Below are positions 36,479 to 44,696 of a stretch of DNA of 64,000 nt, piece after piece (position 1 is the first letter of the stretch; each line of letters begins with the position of its first letter). This DNA comes from an uncultured Bacilli bacterium (GTDB lineage Bacteria > Bacillota_I > Bacilli_A > RF39 > UBA660), in assembly GCA_910579455.1 (NCBI GenBank), contig CAJTUT010000004.1, forward strand, positions 11,775 to 75,774, in the 5' to 3' direction. Position numbers and translations under genes: made by a program. Below the pieces are notes generated by a model, which was given only the letters and a program-made list of their open reading frames with translations, was not told where the DNA came from and did no database searches.

Positions 36479-37710
36479 AAAAAGAGTGTTTAAAGTTAAT
36501 TAATGAATCAGAAAAAGAATGTTTTGATGAGTTTCAAAAAATAGAAAAGATTTGTTTTGATAAAACAAAAAAAATATTAGAGGCATTTCATAAGTATGAA
36601 GTATGTGAAAATGATTTTCATGAAACAACTGGGTATGGTTATAATGATATGGGAAGGGAAAAAATTGAGAGGATATTCAGTGAAGTATTAGGCTTTCCTG
36701 ATGCTATAGTCAGAAATCAATTTGTATCAGCATCGCATGCACTATCGGTTGTGTTCTTTGCACTTTTAAGACCAGGGGACATCTTATTATCCATTACAGG
36801 AACTCCATATGATACAATGCATGAAGTGATTGGAATTAAAGAAAATAATAGTAGTCTATCTTCTTTCGGAATTAAGTATATGGAAATAGATTTAGCTCAT
36901 GATGATTTTGATTACGAAAAAATTAAGGAAGTGATTACTAAAAATAAGATTAAAGTGATAGAAATTCAAAGATCAAAAGGATACTCTACTAGAAAAAGTA
37001 TTAATATAGAAAAAATAAAAAAGGTATCTAAATGGATCAAGTCAATCGATAAAGAGATTATTATAATGATTGACAATTGTTATTGTGAATTAGTAAGTCA
37101 AGAAGAAATAGGAAGTGCTGATGTAGATATTGCTGTCGGATCTTTAATTAAAAATTTAGGTGGAGGAATTGCTCCAAATGGTGCTTATGTTGTAGGAAGA
37201 CATGATTTAATCGAATTAGTAGGAGAACGACTAACCTTACCTGGGGAGGGCAGAGAAGTAGGACCAACACTAGGAGTGAACAAGCAAATTCTACAAGGAT
37301 TATTTCTGGCTCCAAGTGTAGTTGCGTCATCTTTAAAAGTAGCTATTTTAACTTCTCATGTATTAGAAAAATTAGGATATGTAGTAGAACCCAAATATAA
37401 TGAAGAAAGAGTGGATGTTGTTCAAAGTATAGTTTTACATGATGAGAATAAATTAATTCAATATGTACAAGGTATTCAAAAAGCCTCTCCAATTGATTCT
37501 AACTCAATTCCTATTCCATGGAATATGCCAGGATATGATGATCCTGTAATTATGGCATCGGGTTCTTTTATTCAAGGATCTAGTATTGAAATCAGTTGTG
37601 ATGCTCCCATAAGAAGCCCATATATTGCTTATCAACAAGGGGCCCTTACTTATGAATCAGGAAAATTAGCACTAGCTAGTGCGATAGAAAAATTAATTGT
37701 TGAGTTGTGA
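36475..37710 (+). CDS. PLP-dependent Met-gamma-lyase-like (PF06838, YnbB/aluminium resistance) protein
   Basis: The 411-residue protein of the aspartate-aminotransferase fold matches the PF06838 family, called methionine gamma-lyase-like or aluminium resistance protein (B. subtilis YnbB). Family marks are GYGYNDMGREKIERIF at the N-terminus, VRNQFVSASHAL, LLSITGTPYDT, IMIDNCYCE, the PLP lysine K226 in GSLIKNLGGG, and the C-terminal IEISCDAPIRSPY. The reaction is not established for this group. It is translationally coupled to the SDR gene, which suggests a shared pathway. Confidence 0.9.
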   Translation: MKKECLKLINESEKECFDEFQKIEKICFDKTKKILEAFHKYEVCENDFHETTGYGYNDMGREKIERIFSEVLGFPDAIVRNQFVSASHALSVVFFALLRPGDILLSITGTPYDTMHEVIGIKENNSSLSSFGIKYMEIDLAHDDFDYEKIKEVITKNKIKVIEIQRSKGYSTRKSINIEKIKKVSKWIKSIDKEIIIMIDNCYCELVSQEEIGSADVDIAVGSLIKNLGGGIAPNGAYVVGRHDLIELVGERLTLPGEGREVGPTLGVNKQILQGLFLAPSVVASSLKVAILTSHVLEKLGYVVEPKYNEERVDVVQSIVLHDENKLIQYVQGIQKASPIDSNSIPIPWNMPGYDDPVIMASGSFIQGSSIEISCDAPIRSPYIAYQQGALTYESGKLALASAIEKLIVEL

Positions 37711-37803
37711 AAATAGTTACTATGGTTTTAAAATATAATAATAGTAAAAGTAAATGAACAATTTGTAGTAAAAATAGTATTCAATTTCAATTTAAAACTA
37801 ATA

Positions 37804-37832
37804 TTTACAAATAAAAAGTAAGTATATATGAT
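37804..37832 (+). promoter_or_regulatory. Promoter of the WG-repeat gene
   Basis: TTTACA (37804-37809), a 17-bp spacer and TATGAT (37827-37832). Confidence 0.65.
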
Positions 37833-37856
37833 ACTAAAATATATGAAAAGAGGGAG

Positions 37857-38981
37857 ATGATTGTTTTGCAAAAACAAGAAATTGGTCAATTCCTTATTGA
37901 AGATCAAAATGACATATTAATCATCAATTGGCTTTTTTTCGATGGATTAGCATTAGAAAAAAACAAAAAAGGTTTATATGGATATATAGATACAGAAGGA
38001 AAATTAAAAATTCCATGGCAGTATAAGGAGGCTTATCAGTTTTATGAAGGTTTGGCGAGAGTTCAAAATAAAGAAGGTCTATGGGGATATATAGATACAG
38101 AAGGTAACCTAAAAATTCCATACCAGTATAAATATGGAGCAGATTTCCACGAAGGGTTAGCCCTAGTTAAAATAGAAAATGGATTATATGGATATATAGA
38201 TAAAGAGGGAAATCCAATAGTAGAATGTCAATATGATTTAGCAGGTGATTTTCACGATGGTATGGCAAATGTTCTAGATAATCAGTCTAGGTTGTGGGGG
38301 TATATAGATAAAGAAGGGAATCAAATAATAGAATGTCAATATGATTTAGCAGGTGATTTTCACGATGGTATGGCAGAAGTTGGAAATAGTAAAAAATGGG
38401 GAAGATTACTTGGATATATAGATAAAAATGGGAAGTTGGTAATTCCATATCAATATTACAATGCATGGGATTTTCGTAATGGTATGGCACGAGTTGGAAA
38501 TTCCCATGGCTTAGAAGGCTATATAAATAAAAAAGGAACTATGATACTCCCATATCAATATAATTTTTTATGTGCAAGTAATTTTCAAAATGGGTTAGCC
38601 CTAGTTAAAATAGAAAAAGGATTATATGGATATATAGATAAAGAAGGTAACCTAAAAATTCCATATCAGTATAAACAGGCAACCAGTTTTTATGAAGATT
38701 TAGCATGTGTTCAAAATAAAGAAGGCCTATGGGAATATATAGATACAGAGGGAAATTTGAAAATTTTATGTCCAGATTATAAAGATATATATCCTTTTTG
38801 GGATGATTTTGCCCTAGTTAAAAATAATAAAGGCTATGGATACATAGATAAAGATGGAGATCAGGTAGTTCAATGTCAATATAAAGATGCACATTATTTT
38901 CACAATAATGCCTCTATTGTCGTAGATAATAATAATAATAAATTTGTTCTAAGAAAAGGAATCAAAAATATTTCAGTCTAG
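37857..38981 (+). CDS. WG-repeat protein
   Basis: The 374-residue protein is made almost entirely of about eight WG (PF14903-type) repeats of 35-45 residues, with the pattern F-x-x-G-L/M-A-x-V-x-x-x-x-G-L-W/Y-G-Y-I-D-x-x-G-x-x-x-I-P-x-Q-Y. It has no signal peptide or other domain. Such repeats form beta-rich scaffolds thought to bind partner proteins; no partner is evident. Neighbouring repeats are very similar at DNA level, so unequal recombination is likely. The ATG directly abuts AGGGAG; the TTG three codons in (37866) has better spacing and may be the real start. Confidence 0.85.
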   Translation: MIVLQKQEIGQFLIEDQNDILIINWLFFDGLALEKNKKGLYGYIDTEGKLKIPWQYKEAYQFYEGLARVQNKEGLWGYIDTEGNLKIPYQYKYGADFHEGLALVKIENGLYGYIDKEGNPIVECQYDLAGDFHDGMANVLDNQSRLWGYIDKEGNQIIECQYDLAGDFHDGMAEVGNSKKWGRLLGYIDKNGKLVIPYQYYNAWDFRNGMARVGNSHGLEGYINKKGTMILPYQYNFLCASNFQNGLALVKIEKGLYGYIDKEGNLKIPYQYKQATSFYEDLACVQNKEGLWEYIDTEGNLKILCPDYKDIYPFWDDFALVKNNKGYGYIDKDGDQVVQCQYKDAHYFHNNASIVVDNNNNKFVLRKGIKNISV

Positions 38982-39018
38982 TTTAATATAAAATAATGCA
39001 ATTTTAATTATTTTTATT

Positions 39019-39047
39019 TTGCATATCATTTTAATGTATGATATTAT
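39019..39047 (+). promoter_or_regulatory. Promoter of the DUF5684-like gene
   Basis: TTGCAT (39019-39024), a 17-bp spacer and TATTAT (39042-39047). Confidence 0.65.
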
Positions 39048-39071
39048 GATAATAAAGAAGGGAGTGATTTT

Positions 39072-39701
39072 ATGACAACAGATTACGATACTTATACTAC
39101 GGCTGGTGCCTTAGTAGGCGGAGCATTAGGAGGACTAATGATCTTTTTTGTAGTAATGATGATTATTGCTATAGTACTAGGAATTTTACATATCATTGGG
39201 GTATGGAAGATATTGTCCAAAGCAAATAAGCCAGGATGGGGAGCGTTAATACCTGTTTACAATCAGTATTTATTATGCAAAATTGTTGGAGTAAGTCCAT
39301 GGTGGATTTTGATTTTATGTCTTAGTCCAATAATAGTTTTAATTCCTATTATTGGGACCCTTGCAAATGTGGCAGTGGCTATCTATTTTACTATCTTGTT
39401 AAATGTAAGTTTAGCACGTAGTTTTGGAAAAGAGGATGGATTTGCTGTCGGTTTAATTTTACTAGCACCTATTTTTTATTTGATTTTAGGATTAGGAGAT
39501 CATAAGTATTTAGGAGAAAAACCTATGAATGATGTAGTATTTAACAAAATAAATCAAGCAAACCATAATAAATCAACGGAAAATACTGAATCTGCTACAA
39601 ATACTTCAAAAGATACGAATATTCAGTATTGTACATCTTGTGGTAGTAAAATTGATGGGTATACAAGATTTTGTCCAAATTGCGGTAAAGAAGTAGAATA
39701 A
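39072..39701 (+). CDS. DUF5684-like membrane protein with C-terminal zinc ribbon
   Basis: The 209-residue protein has four to five hydrophobic segments. The sequence WKILSKANKPGWGALIPVYNQYLLCKIVG is the signature of DUF5684, often found in signal peptidase I-linked or stress membrane proteins of unknown function. A polar linker rich in Asn, Ser and Thr leads to a zinc ribbon, YCTSCG and FCPNCG, at the C-terminus, which must be cytoplasmic to hold zinc. GAAGGGAGTGATTTT precedes the ATG. Confidence 0.82.
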   Translation: MTTDYDTYTTAGALVGGALGGLMIFFVVMMIIAIVLGILHIIGVWKILSKANKPGWGALIPVYNQYLLCKIVGVSPWWILILCLSPIIVLIPIIGTLANVAVAIYFTILLNVSLARSFGKEDGFAVGLILLAPIFYLILGLGDHKYLGEKPMNDVVFNKINQANHNKSTENTESATNTSKDTNIQYCTSCGSKIDGYTRFCPNCGKEVE

Positions 39702-39729
39702 GAATATTTATTATGAATATTCTTTTTTT
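39700..39729 (+). terminator. Rho-independent terminator
   Basis: AAGAATATT (39700-39708) and AATATTCTT (39716-39724) form a perfect 9-bp stem followed by Ts. It overlaps the stop codon of the DUF5684-like gene. Confidence 0.85.
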
Positions 39730-39743
39730 ATGCTTCATATAGT
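39715..39743 (+). promoter_or_regulatory. Candidate sigma-E (sporulation) promoter of spoIIIAH
   Basis: GAATATT (39715-39721), exactly 14 bp and CATATAGT (39736-39743) fit the mother-cell sigma-E consensus (GHATATT, 13-15 bp, CATACANT) with a single -10 mismatch. No good sigma-A promoter is seen. The B. subtilis homologue is sigma-E controlled. The -35 shares bases with the upstream terminator. Confidence 0.55.
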
Positions 39744-39766
39744 TTACTGTAAGGAGGAAACCTCGT

Positions 39767-40273
39767 ATGATTAATAAACAAAATTTGTGGTTTTTAACAT
39801 TATTTAGTTTGATATTAGTTCTTAGTGTCTATTATATTACAATGCCAAATGATTTGTTAGTAAACAATGTAGAAAGTAAGGTACAAATAAAATCAAAGGA
39901 TAAGGCAAAAACAGAAGTGAAACAAACAAATTCACTAGTTGCCATGAGAGTATCATTAGAAGAGGAAAGACAAGAAGAAATGGTTAGTTTACAAGAAAAA
40001 TTGACAAATGAGAAAACAACGACAGAGGAAAAGAATAATGCCTATGAACAATTGAAGTATTTAAATCAATTACAAGGGGAAGAAGAAAAAATTGAAAAGC
40101 AAATCAAAGAGCAATATAAACTAGATAGCTTTGTAAAAATAGACGATAAGAATATAGAGGTAGTAGTAATTAAAGATAAACATGATAATAGTATTGCTAA
40201 TAATATCATGCGACTTGTTCAAACTAACTATGATGACAAAATGTATATCACTGTAACTTTTAAAAAAAGTTAG
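39767..40273 (+). CDS. spoIIIAH: Stage III sporulation protein AH-like (SpoIIIAH)
   Basis: The 168-residue protein has the SpoIIIAH layout: a short N-terminus (MINKQNLWFLTLFSLIL), one membrane segment (about residues 6-25) followed by SVYYIT-x-P, a charged coiled-coil stretch with EERQEEM and TTTEEKNNAYEQL, and a C-terminal beta domain (SFVKIDDKNIEVVVI). In B. subtilis SpoIIIAH in the mother-cell membrane pairs with forespore SpoIIQ to form the channel. The rest of the spoIIIA operon is not here, so the gene is detached from its usual cluster. AAGGAGGAAACCTCGT precedes the ATG. Confidence 0.82.
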   Translation: MINKQNLWFLTLFSLILVLSVYYITMPNDLLVNNVESKVQIKSKDKAKTEVKQTNSLVAMRVSLEEERQEEMVSLQEKLTNEKTTTEEKNNAYEQLKYLNQLQGEEEKIEKQIKEQYKLDSFVKIDDKNIEVVVIKDKHDNSIANNIMRLVQTNYDDKMYITVTFKKS

Positions 40274-40287
40274 GCAGATAAACTGAA

Positions 40288-40313
40288 ACAAATTCTTAAC
40301 TTCTCATACAATA
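40288..40313 (+). promoter_or_regulatory. Candidate sigma-K promoter of gerE
   Basis: CATACAATA (40305-40313) fits the sigma-K -10 (CATANNNTA), with AC at 40288-40289 as a possible -35, 15 bp upstream. B. subtilis gerE is sigma-K dependent. The -35 consensus is short, so the support is modest. Confidence 0.4.
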
Positions 40314-40347
40314 CTTTAGGTAACGTATAAAGGAAGGGAAGAGTTAT

Positions 40348-40554
40348 ATGTCAAAAGGTATTTTAACTTCTAGAGAAAGGGAAGTATTTGAACTTTTAAT
40401 CCTTAATAAAACTACAAAGGAGATTGCTAAAAGTCTAGGTATCAGTGAAAAAACAGTAAGAAACCATATATCTAATACTATGCAGAAACTGGGTGTAAAT
40501 GGTAGAGCAAGTGCAGTAGTAGAGTTATTAAAATTAAAAGAAATATCATTATAA
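40348..40554 (+). CDS. gerE: Sporulation transcription regulator GerE
   Basis: The 68-residue stand-alone LuxR-type helix-turn-helix protein is very close to B. subtilis GerE (74 residues): LTSREREVFELL at the start, TTKEIAKSLGISEKTVRNHIS as the recognition region, then MQKLGV and SAVVELLKL. GerE acts late in the mother cell, adjusting sigma-K-dependent coat genes. The match is far closer to GerE than to general LuxR regulators, and the next gene is gerM, as in the B. subtilis neighbourhood. AAGGAAGGGAAGAGTTAT precedes the ATG. Confidence 0.88.
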   Translation: MSKGILTSREREVFELLILNKTTKEIAKSLGISEKTVRNHISNTMQKLGVNGRASAVVELLKLKEISL

Positions 40555-40579
40555 AACGTACTAATATAGTGCGTTTTTT
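40553..40579 (+). terminator. Rho-independent terminator after gerE
   Basis: AAAACGTACT (40553-40562) and AGTGCGTTTT (40568-40577) form a 10-bp stem with one G-T pair, then Ts. Confidence 0.82.
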
Positions 40580-40602
40580 CATATTATTAATTAGGTGATA
40601 TT

Positions 40603-41532
40603 ATGTTAAGGAAAAAAGCAATTCGAAAAATATTTATAACAACACTAACTGCATTTATTTTATTAGTAGTATACTCAATCCCAAATATGATAGAAGAGGA
40701 AAAAACTATTAAAACAAACCTAGAAGTAGAATATATATCAGGTCTTGGAACTAATAATATTTATTTGTTAGATCAAAATGATTACTTAGTAAAAACTAAT
40801 ATTTTACTAGATAAGAAAGACAAAGTGGAACAAATAAAATTACTACTTTCTAACTTAATAAAACATGATAATTCAAAATTCCCAAATGGATTAAGGGCAA
40901 CTATTCCAGCTAATACAAAGGTCATTGATGTAATTTATGATGAGGGATATGTCACCATAAACTTTAGTAAAAGGTTTTTAAATGTTGATTCAGAATTAAA
41001 AGATCGAATGATGGAGTCAGTCGTTTATAGTATTATGGATTTAGGTGATATTAAAGGGGTGATCATTGAGGTAGAAGAAGAAATATTAAAAGATTATAAT
41101 AGAGTGTTAGATAGGAGTATGGGAATTAATAGGAAATATAATATTAAATCGAGAAATAAAATTAATAAAGTTGTGGTTTATTATTTAGAAGAAATTGAGA
41201 ATAATAAATATTATGTTCCGGTTACTAAGTATTTAAATGACGATAGAGATAAAATTAAAATAATTGTGGATGAACTTACCACCAGTTATATCTATGAGCC
41301 TAATTTGATGAGCTTTTTTAACAGCAATACTAAGCTTTTGGGCCACGAGGAAAAAGAGAATATCATGTCAATTAACTTTAACCAGGCTATTTTTGACCGA
41401 GATCATAAGGTAGTAGAGGAAGTTAAATATACTCTCGCTTATTCTATATTTGATAATTATGATGTGAATCAAATTTTACTACAAGTAGATGGCAAAAATA
41501 TAGAGACGATTGGAAAAAAAGACCTTCCGTAA
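40603..41532 (+). CDS. gerM: GerM-like protein with two GerMN domains
   Basis: The 309-residue protein has an N-terminal membrane anchor (about residues 10-28) and two GerMN domains. The first is around residues 50-155 (VKTNILLDKKDKVEQIKLLLSNL, then ATIPANTKVIDVIYDEGYVTINFSK as its core). The second is around 190-305 (YYVPVTKYLNDDRDKIKIIVDEL, IMSINFNQAIFD). In B. subtilis GerM is a lipoprotein needed for spore cortex formation and germination, associated with the SpoIIIA-SpoIIQ complex. Here no lipobox is seen. ATTAGGTGATATT precedes the ATG. Confidence 0.85.
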   Translation: MLRKKAIRKIFITTLTAFILLVVYSIPNMIEEEKTIKTNLEVEYISGLGTNNIYLLDQNDYLVKTNILLDKKDKVEQIKLLLSNLIKHDNSKFPNGLRATIPANTKVIDVIYDEGYVTINFSKRFLNVDSELKDRMMESVVYSIMDLGDIKGVIIEVEEEILKDYNRVLDRSMGINRKYNIKSRNKINKVVVYYLEEIENNKYYVPVTKYLNDDRDKIKIIVDELTTSYIYEPNLMSFFNSNTKLLGHEEKENIMSINFNQAIFDRDHKVVEEVKYTLAYSIFDNYDVNQILLQVDGKNIETIGKKDLP

Positions 41533-42071
41533 ATTTTGATAGAGTATATAATAAGTCCTAGCTCATATTTCAGGGTTGGATGATGACGGAACAAAGGATC
41601 AATATATCAGGTTACTTGAGTTAATGTTGATCAATAAGAATAAATAACCCTGAAAGAATAGAAAACAAAAGATTGAAGGGGCTAATTGCCCAGCAGCAGT
41701 ATATGTAATTTTAAATCGGGATCAAGAAATAAGAAAGATTGTTCTTTTTTGATGGAGAGATTCGGTATAAATTGGATCCAAACTATATGAGGCAAGGATA
41801 TATAATGTAAGCAGTGGAAAAGTTCTAAAAGCCAGTTCAAAAAGTTATTTTTTGTAATTGACAAGGATAATAAGGAATTCAAAAAATTTGCCAAGAAATT
41901 AAGATTTCAGAGAAATAAAAGAATAGGGTAGGCAAAGATTTACGTAAATTTTTAGACTAAATTCCGTTTTTAAATGAAATATTCAAACTATAAGACTTAT
42001 TTCAGTTTTTTTATTATAAACAGAATTTCAAATTAAATTTTAGGGTTGCAAAATATTTATCAAAAAAGTAC
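41533..42071. other. Intergenic region with a possible structured RNA and gene debris
   Basis: A -10-like TATAAT lies at 41547-41552. Downstream, TTTCAGGGTT (41568-41577) and AACCCTGAAA (41646-41655) are perfect 10-bp inverted repeats enclosing 68 bases. From about 41690 to 41930 broken plus-strand frames (for example FVIDKDNKEFKKFAKK) look like decayed coding sequence. No known RNA family is recognised. Confidence 0.4.
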
Positions 42072-42100
42072 TTGAAACCTTCCTATTTTTGTTGTATAAT
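42072..42100 (+). promoter_or_regulatory. Promoter of tRNA-Arg
   Basis: TTGAAA (42072-42077), a 17-bp spacer and TATAAT (42095-42100), 22 bases before the tRNA. Confidence 0.85.
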
Positions 42101-42121
42101 CTTATGTGTCAACAAAATTCT

Positions 42122-42198
42122 GTCTGCGTAGCTCAGCTGGATAGAGCAATCGCCTTCTAAGCGATCGGTCAGGCGTTCGAGTCGCCTCGCGGACACCA
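42122..42198 (+). tRNA. tRNA-Arg (anticodon TCT)
   Basis: The cloverleaf is complete. The acceptor arm GTCTGCG (42122-42128) pairs with CGCGGAC (42188-42194) with one G-T pair. The D arm is GCTC/GAGC. The anticodon stem is ATCGC/GCGAT with loop CTTCTAA, giving TCT (reads AGA and AGG). The T arm is AGGCG-TTCGAGT-CGCCT. The discriminator is A, followed by an encoded CCA. AGA is the dominant arginine codon in this AT-rich genome. Confidence 0.96.
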
Positions 42199-42208
42199 CT
42201 TAAAGATT

Positions 42209-42235
42209 AACTCTTGTAATACAAGAGTTTTTTTG
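42209..42235 (+). terminator. Terminator of the tRNA gene
   Basis: AACTCTTGT (42209-42217) and ACAAGAGTT (42221-42229) with a 3-base loop and a T run. Confidence 0.88.
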
Positions 42236-42244
42236 TGATTTTTC

Positions 42245-42273
42245 TTGCGTTTATTTAAGACGTGTGATATAAT
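42245..42273 (+). promoter_or_regulatory. Promoter upstream of the small membrane peptide
   Basis: TTGCGT (42245-42250), a 17-bp spacer and TATAAT (42268-42273). It is followed by a seven-G tract in the ribosome-binding region of the 58-residue ORF. Confidence 0.75.
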
Positions 42274-42301
42274 ATGCAACTAAGAGAGGGGGGGATATTA
42301 T

Positions 42302-42478
42302 ATGACATATAAAATGCAATATATTGAAAACAGGAGGAAAATGATAGCAATTTCATTGATAGGAATTATATTATTTTGTAGTATGTTTTTACTAAACTAT
42401 TGTTTTAACTACAAGACTGCAGCTACCAATACAGATGTAAAAACAAATGCCTCTGGTGCTATGGAAACTACTAAGTAA
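42302..42478 (+). CDS. Small single-pass membrane peptide (58 residues)
   Basis: The ORF has its own promoter, a Shine-Dalgarno-like AGAGGGGGGG and a strong terminator behind it. It encodes a basic N-terminus (YIENRRK), one membrane segment (about residues 14-33) and a short polar tail rich in Thr and Asn (TNTDVKTNASGAMETTK). No double-glycine leader is present. It lies directly upstream of the bacteriocin export genes, so it might be an immunity or accessory peptide, but nothing in the sequence proves that. Confidence 0.65.
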   Translation: MTYKMQYIENRRKMIAISLIGIILFCSMFLLNYCFNYKTAATNTDVKTNASGAMETTK

Positions 42479-42536
42479 AATTACTAGTAACAGCAAGAAT
42501 AAGAATTGTAGATTCATTTGAATAAAAAGGGATGAT

Positions 42537-42582
42537 AAGATATTATACAAAATGTAAATTTGTATAATATCTTAATTTTTTT
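42537..42582 (+). terminator. Strong terminator between the small peptide and the ABC transporter
   Basis: A perfect 15-bp stem, AAGATATTATACAAA (42537-42551) and its complement (42559-42573), with a 7-base loop and a T tract. Confidence 0.9.
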
Positions 42583-42632
42583 AGGAAAAATGTTCAACTT
42601 CTACTAATAATATGGTAGGAGGTAAAATAAGA

Positions 42633-44696
42633 ATGAAAGTGGTATTACAGGATGGCATTAAAGATTGTGGAATTTGTTGCCTTCTTTCTATTATCAAGCA
42701 CTATAATGGAAAAGTATCAAAAGAATATTTAAGGCAATTAACAAACACAACTAAGAATGGGGTATCCCTATTTAATTTATTAGAGGCATCAAAGAAAATA
42801 GGATTTGAAGTAGAAGCCGTAAAAGGCGATATAGAAAAAATTAATGCAGATAACTTACCCTGTATCGCACATGTAATTATAAATAAAAGCCATCATCATT
42901 TTATAGTAATTTATAAAATAGATGAGGTTGGTCAAAAAATCTTAGTTATGGATCCTTCCCAAGGAAAAAGAACTTTTTCTACTTCAGAGTTTAAGTTGAT
43001 GACTAGTAATCATTATTTGTTTTTAAAACCCATTCAAAAATTACCAATATTTCATGATAATAAAATAATTAGAAAATCAATTTGTTTATTTCTAAAAAAG
43101 AAGAAGCATTATATATTATTTCTTTTCTTCTTAACTATATTTTACTTTGTATTTAATGTCTTTTCTTCTTATCATTTTAAATATTTAATTGATTATGGCA
43201 TTAACTATAATACAAGTAATAACTTAGGACTCATAAGTTTTGTAGTTTTATTTATTTACTTATTAAAAGAATTCTCATCCCTTTTCAGAAAAATATTATT
43301 ATTGAAATATGGTCTATTGTTTGATCAAAGTATTACCATAAAAACACTCAATCAGCTTATTTTACTTCCTTATCTTTATTATAAAAATAGGACAACAGGG
43401 GAGGTTATCACAAGAGTTAAAGATCTGTCTATAATCAAAGAGTATTTAACGTTAGTTCTTTTATTTGTTACTACAGATCTTGTTAGTATCCTAATTTTTA
43501 TAATTCTCTTATTTAATATCAATAAAAAACTTTCTGTAATAGCACTATTCTTATTATTGTTTTTGATTTTAATTAGCATTGTTTTTAAAAGGATAGCAAA
43601 GCAAAAAACGGAAAGACTATATCGAGAGGAGGAACAGATCAATTCATTTTTAATTGAAACATTATCTAGTGTAGAAGCAATTAAGGGAATGCATATAGAA
43701 TTTCGTATCATTAAGAAATTTATTAGAAAGTATAGAAATTTTTTAAGCTCTCTGTACTCTTTATCACTAACATCCGAAGTAGTTGTAGTATTAAAAAGTA
43801 TAGTCTATAATATATTTATGGTGATTATTTTATATTATGGATCAAGTTATATAATAAAAGGTCAAGTAAGTTTAAGTGATATAATCGTATTTCAAAGTAT
43901 ACTGAGTTTTTATACTAACTCTTTTCAAAGCCTAATTAATATTATTACAGAATATCCCAGATATAAAGTAGCAAGTGAAAGGATAGAAGATTTATTTACT
44001 ATCAAAAAAGAAGTATTCCAAGGAGGTAATTATTATAAATTATATAGTTTGGAGGGGGATATTTTTTATCATAATTTAACATATTCCTATAATGGAAAAC
44101 TTCTATTAGATCATATTAATTTAACCATTAGATTTGGTGAAAAGATCTTTTTATATGGACCAAGTGGAGTAGGAAAATCAACACTTATAAAAATTTTAAT
44201 GAGATATATAGAGGTCCCTTTTAATAGTTTATCTGTAAATGGGATTGATATAAATCATTATCATTTAGATGTATTAAGGGAACATATTACATATATTTCA
44301 CAGCAAGAATTTTTATTTAATGATACAATTTTGAATAATATTAGACTATATCGGAATTTTCCAAAAGAAGAAGTTCAAAAGGTTATGAATTTAACATTAG
44401 TTGATGAGGTGGCATCTATGGATAAACTAGTAGAAGAAAATGGCTTTAATTTTAGTGGAGGGGAAAGACAAAGAATTGTTTTAGCTAGAAGTATTTTAAA
44501 GAAAAGTGATATCTATATTTTTGATGAGGCATTTAGCCAAATTGATACAATAAGAGAAAGAAAGATACTTTTAAATATATTTGGATATTTAAAAAATAAG
44601 ACGATTATTGTAATATCTCATCGCTTTGATAATAAAGAATTATTTGATAGGGTTATAGCTTTAAAAAACGGACAAATCAATGAAGAAAAATTATGA
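42633..44696 (+). CDS. Bacteriocin export ABC transporter with C39 peptidase domain (PCAT)
   Basis: This 687-residue protein cuts double-glycine leaders and exports the mature peptides. The C39 peptidase domain (residues 1-130) has Gln6, Cys12 in DCGICC, His89 in HHHFIVIY and Asp107 in MDPSQG, a complete catalytic set. A six-helix membrane domain follows (about 150-430). The ATPase has Walker A GPSGVGKST (about 509-517), signature FSGGERQR, and IFDEAFSQID with the catalytic Glu. The ATG at 42633 sits 10 bases after TAGGAGG; the ATG at 42612 precedes that site. It overlaps the next gene by 17 bases. The two GG-leader peptides downstream are its likely substrates. Confidence 0.93.
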   Translation: MKVVLQDGIKDCGICCLLSIIKHYNGKVSKEYLRQLTNTTKNGVSLFNLLEASKKIGFEVEAVKGDIEKINADNLPCIAHVIINKSHHHFIVIYKIDEVGQKILVMDPSQGKRTFSTSEFKLMTSNHYLFLKPIQKLPIFHDNKIIRKSICLFLKKKKHYILFLFFLTIFYFVFNVFSSYHFKYLIDYGINYNTSNNLGLISFVVLFIYLLKEFSSLFRKILLLKYGLLFDQSITIKTLNQLILLPYLYYKNRTTGEVITRVKDLSIIKEYLTLVLLFVTTDLVSILIFIILLFNINKKLSVIALFLLLFLILISIVFKRIAKQKTERLYREEEQINSFLIETLSSVEAIKGMHIEFRIIKKFIRKYRNFLSSLYSLSLTSEVVVVLKSIVYNIFMVIILYYGSSYIIKGQVSLSDIIVFQSILSFYTNSFQSLINIITEYPRYKVASERIEDLFTIKKEVFQGGNYYKLYSLEGDIFYHNLTYSYNGKLLLDHINLTIRFGEKIFLYGPSGVGKSTLIKILMRYIEVPFNSLSVNGIDINHYHLDVLREHITYISQQEFLFNDTILNNIRLYRNFPKEEVQKVMNLTLVDEVASMDKLVEENGFNFSGGERQRIVLARSILKKSDIYIFDEAFSQIDTIRERKILLNIFGYLKNKTIIVISHRFDNKELFDRVIALKNGQINEEKL

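Noticed and set aside
41682..41894. Minus-strand 70-codon ORF before the tRNA
   Set aside because: There is no ribosome-binding site; the plus strand of the same stretch looks like decayed coding sequence.
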